Assembly: GCA_964460075.1 (NCBI GenBank)
Contig: CAYWPC010000047.1
Coordinates: 1 to 7,857 of the forward strand
From: JAMBLL01 sp964460075
GTDB lineage: Bacteria > Actinomycetota > Acidimicrobiia > Spongiisociales > UBA5794
Direction of reading: 5' to 3'
Length of the DNA: 7,857 nt
Positions 5,845 to 7,857 of this stretch are shown here, one piece after another; within the stretch, counting starts at the first letter, position 1, and each line of letters begins with the position of its first letter. Both the position numbers and the translations under genes were made by a program. The notes below the pieces were generated by a model. That model made no database searches, had not been told where the DNA came from, and saw only the letters and a program-made list of their open reading frames with translations.

Positions 5845-6444
5845 ATGGCGACGCATGTCCACAATCACCCTCGATACACGAAGCGGTTGATGCTTCGTCC
5901 GTTTCGCCGGCGCGATGTCGCACCTCTGCACGAAGCCGTCGTAGCTTCGCTTGCGGATCTTCAGCCGTGGTTGCCGTGGATCGAGGACTATGACCGAGGG
6001 GCTTCCCAGCGGTTCGTCCGCGAGTCGGTGAGCGCCTGGGCCGAGGGTCGTGCATTCGATTTCACGATCCGCGCCGTCGACGACCTCGACCGTCACGTTG
6101 GAAACGTTTCGATTTGGGTGGTGTCCCGCCAGAACAGCATCGGTGAGGTCGGCTATTGGATCCGCTCCGACGAAACGGGCAATGGCTACGCCACGGAGGC
6201 GACAACCCGCGCGGTCCAGATCGGATTCGAAGAAATGGGCCTCCACAAGGTGCAGCTGCGGATCGCCGTTGGCAACACCCGATCTGAGAAGATTGCAAGG
6301 CGGCTCGACTTCGCTCACGAAGGAACGCTGCGTGACGAAGTGAAGGTCGGGAATCAATGGTTGGATCACACCGTGTGGTCGATGCTCGAACGCGAGTGGT
6401 GGTCCCAACGCGACCGACACAGGGCAGAGGGCACCATCGTCTGA
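5845..6444 (+). CDS. GNAT-family N-acetyltransferase, RimJ/RimL type
   Basis: A 199-residue acetyl-CoA-dependent acetyltransferase. The RimJ/RimL-like subfamily modifies protein N-termini (ribosomal proteins) or small amines. Family features in order: an N-terminal TKRLMLRPFRRRDV strand-helix opening (12-25), a PWLPWI loop (41-46) typical of this subgroup, IGEVGYWI (99-106), the acetyl-CoA pyrophosphate-binding turn TGNGYATEA (111-119), and the late VGNTRSEKIARRLDF helix (142-156) followed by EG. The frame is open far upstream, but that part is antisense to the Nudix gene. The ATG at 5845 gives the normal family length and is the first start after the divergent gene. Substrate is unknown. The gene stands alone, ending at the hairpin shared with GroEL. 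Confidence 0.88.
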   Translation: MATHVHNHPRYTKRLMLRPFRRRDVAPLHEAVVASLADLQPWLPWIEDYDRGASQRFVRESVSAWAEGRAFDFTIRAVDDLDRHVGNVSIWVVSRQNSIGEVGYWIRSDETGNGYATEATTRAVQIGFEEMGLHKVQLRIAVGNTRSEKIARRLDFAHEGTLRDEVKVGNQWLDHTVWSMLEREWWSQRDRHRAEGTIV

Positions 6445-6478
6445 CCAGAACCTGCTTGCTGAGTCGAGCAGACACGAG

Positions 6479-6506
6479 AGAGGGGCACCGCTCAGGGTGC
6501 CCCTCT
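6479..6506. terminator. Bidirectional terminator hairpin between GNAT and groEL
   Basis: An 11-bp perfect stem (AGAGGGGCACC and its complement) with a 6-nt loop lies in the 102-bp gap between two converging genes. T tracts are weak on both sides. Its position makes a terminator likely. Confidence 0.78.
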
Positions 6507-6546
6507 TGCATTATCGACCCGGAATTGGGCCTGTGATGGTCTGGAC

Positions 6547-7857
6547 CTAGAAGTCCATGCCACCACCGTGCTCGTGCCCGCCGCCCGGCATCGCTGGAGC
6601 GTCCGCTGGCGCCTCAGCAACAAGTGCTTCGGTCGTGATCAGCAGCGCTGCAATCGATGCAGCGTTCTGCACGGTTGAACGAGTCACCTTCGCAGGATCG
6701 ATGATGCCTGCGTCGAGGAGGTTCTCATACACGCCTGTGGCTGCATTGAAACCCTCGTTCCCTTCGTGCTCTGTCTTCACCTTGTCGACGACAACTCCAC
6801 CTTCGAAGCCGGCATTGACCGCAATCTGGCGAATCGGAGCTTCAAGAGCGCGACGGACTATCTGACGACCAGCCTTCCAGTCGTCACTCTTGCCACGAAG
6901 CTTGTCGATCGCCGCCTGGCTGCGGAGCAGAGCCACACCACCGCCTGGGACGATTCCCTCGTCAACGGCAGCACGGGTCGCCTGAATGGCGTCCTCGATG
7001 CGGTGCTTCTTCTCCTTGAGCTCGACCTCGGTCGCAGCGCCAACCTTGATGATCGCAACGCCACCGCTGAGCTTGGCAAGACGCTCTGAGAGCTTCTCTC
7101 TGTCCCAGTCCGAATCGGAGTTCTCGATCTCCTGACGGATCTGCTTGACACGGGCCTCCACATCGGCCTGCGATCCTGCACCCTCGACGATCGTCGTGTC
7201 GTCCTTGGAGATGACAACCTTGCGAGCGGTGCCGAGCATGTCGATCGTCACACCATCGAGCTTCAGGCCGACCTCCTCTGAGATGACCGTTGCACCCGTG
7301 AGAATGGCGACGTCCTGCAGCTGAGCCTTGCGACGCTCACCGAAACCTGGAGCCTTGACAGCCACCGAGTTGAACGTGCCACGGATCTTGTTGACGACGA
7401 GCGTTGCGAGCGCCTCACCCTCAACGTCCTCAGCGATGATCAGAACAGGCTTGCTCGTCTGCATGACCTTCTCGAGCACAGGAACGAGGTCCTGAACCGA
7501 TCCAATCTTCTGGTTGGCGATCAGGATGTACGGATCGTCAAGAACAGCTTCCTGGCGATCGGCATCCGTGATGAAGTACGGAGAGATGTAGCCCTTGTCG
7601 AACTGCATGCCCTCTGTGAAGTCAAGATCGACACCGAATGTCTGGGAGTCCTCGACGGTGATCACACCCTCGTTACCGACCTTACGCATCGCGTCTGCGA
7701 TCGGGTGACCGATGGACGTGTCCGCCGCAGAGTTCGAAGCCACGTACGCGATCTGATCGCGGTCGTCCGAGCTGACGGGGGTTGCAAGCGCTTCGATCGA
7801 CGCGACAACAGCGTTGACCGCTTCTTCGATACCACGACGCATCTCCATCGGGTTCGC
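6547..7857 (-). CDS. groEL: Chaperonin GroEL (Hsp60), N-terminus outside window
   Basis: The C-terminal 436 residues of the 60-kDa chaperonin, the ATP-driven folding chamber that works with GroES. The frame is open to the window edge (ANPMEMRRGIE), equivalent to starting near residue 111 of the E. coli protein, so about 110 residues are missing. Counting from the Met at 7848, characteristic segments are EGVITVEDSQ (60-69), the apical-domain IIAEDVEGEALATL (137-150), KAPGFGERRK (165-174), the catalytic Asp in RIEDAIQATRAAVDEG (D286, Asp398 in E. coli), PGGGVAL (301-307) and DPAKVTRS (384-391). The tail GGGHEHGGGMDF combines His residues with a GGMDF-like end, instead of the repeated GGM of proteobacteria. 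No defect is seen. groES is not in the window, and whether this is the sole or a second groEL copy cannot be told. Confidence 0.97.
   Translation of the reverse strand, partial: ANPMEMRRGIEEAVNAVVASIEALATPVSSDDRDQIAYVASNSAADTSIGHPIADAMRKVGNEGVITVEDSQTFGVDLDFTEGMQFDKGYISPYFITDADRQEAVLDDPYILIANQKIGSVQDLVPVLEKVMQTSKPVLIIAEDVEGEALATLVVNKIRGTFNSVAVKAPGFGERRKAQLQDVAILTGATVISEEVGLKLDGVTIDMLGTARKVVISKDDTTIVEGAGSQADVEARVKQIRQEIENSDSDWDREKLSERLAKLSGGVAIIKVGAATEVELKEKKHRIEDAIQATRAAVDEGIVPGGGVALLRSQAAIDKLRGKSDDWKAGRQIVRRALEAPIRQIAVNAGFEGGVVVDKVKTEHEGNEGFNAATGVYENLLDAGIIDPAKVTRSTVQNAASIAALLITTEALVAEAPADAPAMPGGGHEHGGGMDF

Overview
The window comes from a moderately high-GC bacterium, most likely an actinobacterium (Actinomycetota). 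This placement is inferred. It rests on a DevR/DosR-like response regulator with a DevS/DosT-like GAF histidine kinase, a GroEL tail ending in His/Gly residues and MDF, and several genes with no Shine-Dalgarno sequence but a TANNNT -10 hexamer 6-7 nt before the start codon, the usual leaderless arrangement in that phylum. I cannot name a genus.

Layout, left to right. (1) Bases 1-1862, plus strand: the 3' part of an NrfD/PsrC-type membrane quinone-interacting subunit, overlapping by ATGA a membrane-anchored monoheme cytochrome c with an unusual extracytoplasmic Ig-like domain. Together they look like the tail of a respiratory quinol:cytochrome c or related oxidoreductase operon whose catalytic genes lie to the left. 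(2) A perfect 16-bp hairpin (1905-1941) separates this operon from the convergent sensor kinase. (3) Bases 1953-3835: a divergent two-component pair, a single-GAF histidine kinase (minus) and a NarL/DosR-type regulator (plus). They share a 65-bp spacer that appears to hold two leaderless promoters. The GAF domain keeps residues matching the heme-ligand His and distal Tyr of mycobacterial DevS/DosT, so a gas- or redox-sensing role is plausible. (4) Bases 3852-5813, minus strand: a Nudix hydrolase of the CoA-pyrophosphatase type followed by a PLP-dependent aromatic-L-amino-acid decarboxylase, probably one transcript. (5) Bases 5845-6444, plus strand: a RimJ/RimL-type GNAT acetyltransferase, divergent from the Nudix gene across only 31 bp. 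(6) A terminator hairpin at 6479-6506. (7) Bases 6547-7857, minus strand: the C-terminal four fifths of GroEL, cut by the window edge.

The most coherent biological theme is respiration and its sensing: a quinol-linked membrane complex lies next to a candidate heme-based two-component system. The two transcription units converge, so the functional link is only suggested. The decarboxylase, Nudix, GNAT and GroEL genes look like ordinary chromosomal content. No mobile elements, CRISPR arrays, tRNA or rRNA genes were seen, and no gene-free stretch exceeds about 100 bp.
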